DNA from: JAMCRM01 sp041685075
GTDB lineage: Bacteria; Acidobacteriota; Terriglobia; Bryobacterales; Bryobacteraceae
Direction of reading: 5' to 3'
Assembly: GCA_041685075.1 (NCBI GenBank)
Contig: JAWLGN010000264.1
Location: 1 to 7,721, forward strand
Length of the DNA: 7,721 bases
Of the stretch, positions 5,783 through 7,721 are shown in pieces (the stretch's first letter is position 1; every line of letters starts with the position of its first letter). The translations under genes and the position numbers were made by a program. The notes below the pieces were generated by a model. It made no database searches and was not told the DNA's origin. It saw only the letters and a list, made by a program, of their open reading frames with translations.

Positions 5783-7039
5783 TCCTACCTTGATGCCCTC
5801 CAGCTTCGGGTCGATGGTTTCGTTCGAGCGCAGCGTCTCCTCCCAGGTGATGGGCCGTCCGGTAGCTGCGGCGGTGCGGCCCATGATGGCGCTGAGGGTG
5901 GAATCGGCGGCGTACGGCACGTCGTTCAGGTACCGGCCGCTGGTGATGCTGGTGATGAAGGCGCGCTGTTTCTGGGCGTCGGAGTCGTCGAGCGCTCCCT
6001 TGAAGGCGCCGGTGATGGCGGCCTGGTGATCGGTGATCTGGCCGCGCGGTCCCAGCCCGGGGAACTCCCAGGCATGGTCGCCGGTGATGACCACGGGCGT
6101 ATCGTAACGCGCTTCGGAGTTGCCGGCGCTGCCGAAGAAGCGCATGGCGACGTCCCAGGCGCCCTTGATGAACTGGGTGGAGGCGAAGTTGACATGCAGG
6201 CCGCCGGGGTACTCGTAGACCAGGTTGTAGTGGCTGGAGCAGTCGCCGGGGTCGGTGCGGGCTTTGCGGCCGCGGGTGCCGGTGGCACGCACGGGATGCG
6301 CGCGCAGCAGCCAGTTGGCGAAATCGATGATGTGGACGTTCTGCTCCACGATGATGTCGCCGGAGAGAGCGCGGTCGATCAGCCAGTTGCGCAGGCGCCC
6401 CTGGGGGCCGTCGGTGTAGCGGATGTCTTTGCGCTCGGTGAGGGCGCTGGCGTAGTAGTGGATCAGCCCGCAGACGACCTCGCCCAAAGCGCCTTCGTGC
6501 ACGCGCTTGACGAGTTCCACGTAGGGCGTGGCGTGCCGCAGTTGCAGCCCGATTGTGACACTGAGCTTGCCCTTGGCACGGGCAGCCGCGGCGAGCGCGC
6601 GGCGCACCCCGGGAGGGTCCACCGCCACGGGTTTTTCCACGTAGACGTGCTTGCCGGCTTCCACCGCCGCTTCCAGGTGTTGGGGATGAAACCACACGGG
6701 CGTGGCGATGTAGACGGCATCGATGGCGCCCGAGGCGAACAGTTGCCGGTAGGCCTCCGGGCCGCGGAAAAGGTTGGAGCCGTCGATGCGGCCGTGGCCG
6801 AGCTTGGCGGCCGCGGCGTCGAGGCGGGACTTGGCGCGTTCGAGCTGGTCCGGGAACATGTCGCCGAGCGCGGTAACACGCGCTCCGGCGTGCTGCATGA
6901 AGCCTGCGGCAACGCCGGTGCCGCGGCCGCCGCATCCCAGAAGACCGAGCCGCACGGCGGAGTTGGCCGCGGTGCCGCGGACGAGCCGTGGAGCGAGGAT
7001 CAGGGGGGCCGCGTTGAGAAAGGTTCGTCGTGTAGTCAT
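5780..7039 (-). CDS. Gfo/Idh/MocA-family oxidoreductase with Tat-type signal
   Basis: The 419-residue protein starts MTTRRTFLNAAPLILAP, a twin-arginine pattern (TRRTFLN) that implies export in folded form with its bound nicotinamide cofactor. The hydrophobic core is short, so export is probable rather than certain. A Rossmann fold follows with GLLGCGGRGTG (32-42), IATPVWFHPQHLEAAVEAGKH (111-131) and the family motif EKP (135-137), whose Lys is catalytic in relatives. The C-terminal domain contains GDIIVEQNVHIIDFANWLL (227-245), with His236 the likely active-site residue, and ends in ETLRSNETIDPKL. The family oxidises or reduces sugars and sugar derivatives with NAD(P). The gene follows the sulfatase after 8 bases, so both probably act on a carbohydrate or polyol. 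The substrate cannot be read from sequence. The start at ATG 7039 is supported by AAGGA 5 bases upstream. Confidence 0.93.
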   Translation of the reverse strand: MTTRRTFLNAAPLILAPRLVRGTAANSAVRLGLLGCGGRGTGVAAGFMQHAGARVTALGDMFPDQLERAKSRLDAAAAKLGHGRIDGSNLFRGPEAYRQLFASGAIDAVYIATPVWFHPQHLEAAVEAGKHVYVEKPVAVDPPGVRRALAAAARAKGKLSVTIGLQLRHATPYVELVKRVHEGALGEVVCGLIHYYASALTERKDIRYTDGPQGRLRNWLIDRALSGDIIVEQNVHIIDFANWLLRAHPVRATGTRGRKARTDPGDCSSHYNLVYEYPGGLHVNFASTQFIKGAWDVAMRFFGSAGNSEARYDTPVVITGDHAWEFPGLGPRGQITDHQAAITGAFKGALDDSDAQKQRAFITSITSGRYLNDVPYAADSTLSAIMGRTAAATGRPITWEETLRSNETIDPKLEGIKVG

Positions 7040-7044
7040 GGCAG

Positions 7045-7049
7045 TCCTT
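7045..7049 (-). promoter_or_regulatory. Ribosome binding site of the oxidoreductase, overlapping the sulfatase stop
   Basis: AAGGA on the minus strand shares bases with the sulfatase TAA (7048-7050) and lies 5 bases before ATG 7039. A ribosome ending on the sulfatase would be placed directly on the next start region, so coupled translation is likely. Confidence 0.65.
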
Positions 7050-7721
7050 ACGTTCGGGCCGGTCTGGTGACCTGGCCGGCAGGAGTATCGGCCGCCGGCC
7101 GGGCCTTGGTTTCCGCCCAGGCCTTGCGGATTTCGGGCGGGAAGGTGGAGATCAGGCGCTCGATGCGGGCCAGGATATCTTCTACGATGGCGGGGTGTTC
7201 GGCGGCGATGTCGTAGCTTTCATCCACGTCCGTCACCACGTCGTAGAGTTCCGGGCGGTTCAGCCGCAGGTTCAGGCGGCCTCCGGGCGGCGCGGGGCTG
7301 TAGGTCACGTTGTTGTACCGCGCCACGTGGAGCTTGTAGCGGCCCAGCCGGGCGCATTGCAGGTGGAGGCCATCGAAGTAGAGGAATACCTCGCGCTCGA
7401 CTTCCTGAAGGCTGCCGGTGAGAAGCGGCCAGATGTTGACGCCGTCCAGGGGATTGGGGGGCGGGGCGGCGCCGCAGAGGTTTACCAGGGTGGGCATGAG
7501 GTCGATGGTGGAGGCGAGCCCGTGGCAGAGGGTGCCGGCGGGAATCTGTCCCGGCAGGCGCGCCAGCAGCGGGACCCGCACCCCGCCTTCCCAGGTCATG
7601 CCCTTGCGGCCGCGCAGCTTGCCCGCGCTGCCCTGGAACCAGGGGCCGTTATCGCTGGAGAACAGCACCAGGGTGTTGCGCTCCGCGCCGGTGCGCTTCA
7701 GTGCGGAAAGGACCTCCCCGA
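7048..7721 (-). CDS. Sulfatase, C-terminal part (start lies beyond window edge)
   Basis: The frame is open from the right edge to TAA at 7048-7050 and gives 223 complete residues. It opens with GEVLSALKRTGAERNTLVLF and SSDNGPW, where SDNG (7645-7656) is the metal-binding Asp-Asn pair typical of type I sulfatases. Next come GRKGMTWEGGVRVPLLARLPG (the Lys and EGG-R-P pattern of the family), IDLMPTLVNLCG, LDGVNIWPLLTG and the C-terminal LYDVVTDVDESYDIAAEHP. These enzymes hydrolyse sulfate esters, often on polysaccharides, in the periplasm or outside the cell. The N-terminal half with the formylglycine Cys/Ser-x-Pro-x-Arg site is missing, so activity class and signal peptide cannot be checked. 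It overlaps the ribosome site of the oxidoreductase gene, which indicates one operon. Confidence 0.93.
   Translation of the reverse strand, partial: GEVLSALKRTGAERNTLVLFSSDNGPWFQGSAGKLRGRKGMTWEGGVRVPLLARLPGQIPAGTLCHGLASTIDLMPTLVNLCGAAPPPNPLDGVNIWPLLTGSLQEVEREVFLYFDGLHLQCARLGRYKLHVARYNNVTYSPAPPGGRLNLRLNRPELYDVVTDVDESYDIAAEHPAIVEDILARIERLISTFPPEIRKAWAETKARPAADTPAGQVTRPART

Noticed and set aside
5199..6935. Long minus-strand open frame (about 580 codons) in another frame
   Set aside because: It shares the strand with the oxidoreductase and protease but is offset in frame, crosses both genes, and gives an Arg/His/Pro-rich product without motifs.
5543..7216. Long plus-strand open frame (about 550 codons)
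   Set aside because: It is antisense to the oxidoreductase and spans parts of the sulfatase and protease genes, which all have clear family motifs. Its product is low-complexity Gly/Val/Ala/His.

Overview
The window is a GC-rich bacterial chromosome segment, densely coding, with eight protein genes supported with good confidence (two cut by the window ends) and one tentative micro-ORF. No RNA gene, CRISPR array, insertion sequence or integrase is visible. A truncated sulfatase followed by a Tat-type Gfo/Idh/MocA oxidoreductase, an ECF sigma factor and multiheme c-type cytochromes in a Gram-negative setting (an outer-membrane-type beta-barrel is present) suggest Acidobacteriota, perhaps the Solibacteres/Bryobacterales group. 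This is an inference from gene content; no marker gene is present.

Left edge (1-312): the N-terminal part of an ECF sigma factor runs leftward out of the window. In front of it is a well-spaced ECF-type promoter (GGAACTT, 15 bases, CGTT on the minus strand), so the gene may be autoregulated. Divergent from it at 313-933 is a conserved-looking soluble protein of unknown function that starts with TTG.

Central plus-strand block (934-5077): an AT-rich spacer with a perfect 7-bp inverted repeat precedes a tightly coupled gene pair. The first gene fuses an exported monoheme cytochrome c domain to a C-terminal beta-barrel-like domain. The second, overlapping it by ATGA, encodes an exported five-heme cytochrome c with a large C-terminal beta-rich domain. 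This pair is the most interesting part of the window: it looks like a compact extracytoplasmic electron-transfer module tied to the outer membrane. Forty bases downstream lies a GntP-family (gluconate/sugar acid type) permease, possibly on the same transcript.

Right minus-strand block (5078-7721): reading leftward, a sulfatase (5' end outside the window), a Tat-signal Gfo/Idh/MocA oxidoreductase, a possible one-helix micro-ORF with a CTG start, and an M50 site-2-type membrane metalloprotease. The junctions are very tight, and at two of them the ribosome binding site overlaps the upstream stop codon. The sulfatase and oxidoreductase fit catabolism of sulfated or modified carbohydrates. The permease and the protease genes are convergent, and their stop codons abut with no base between them.
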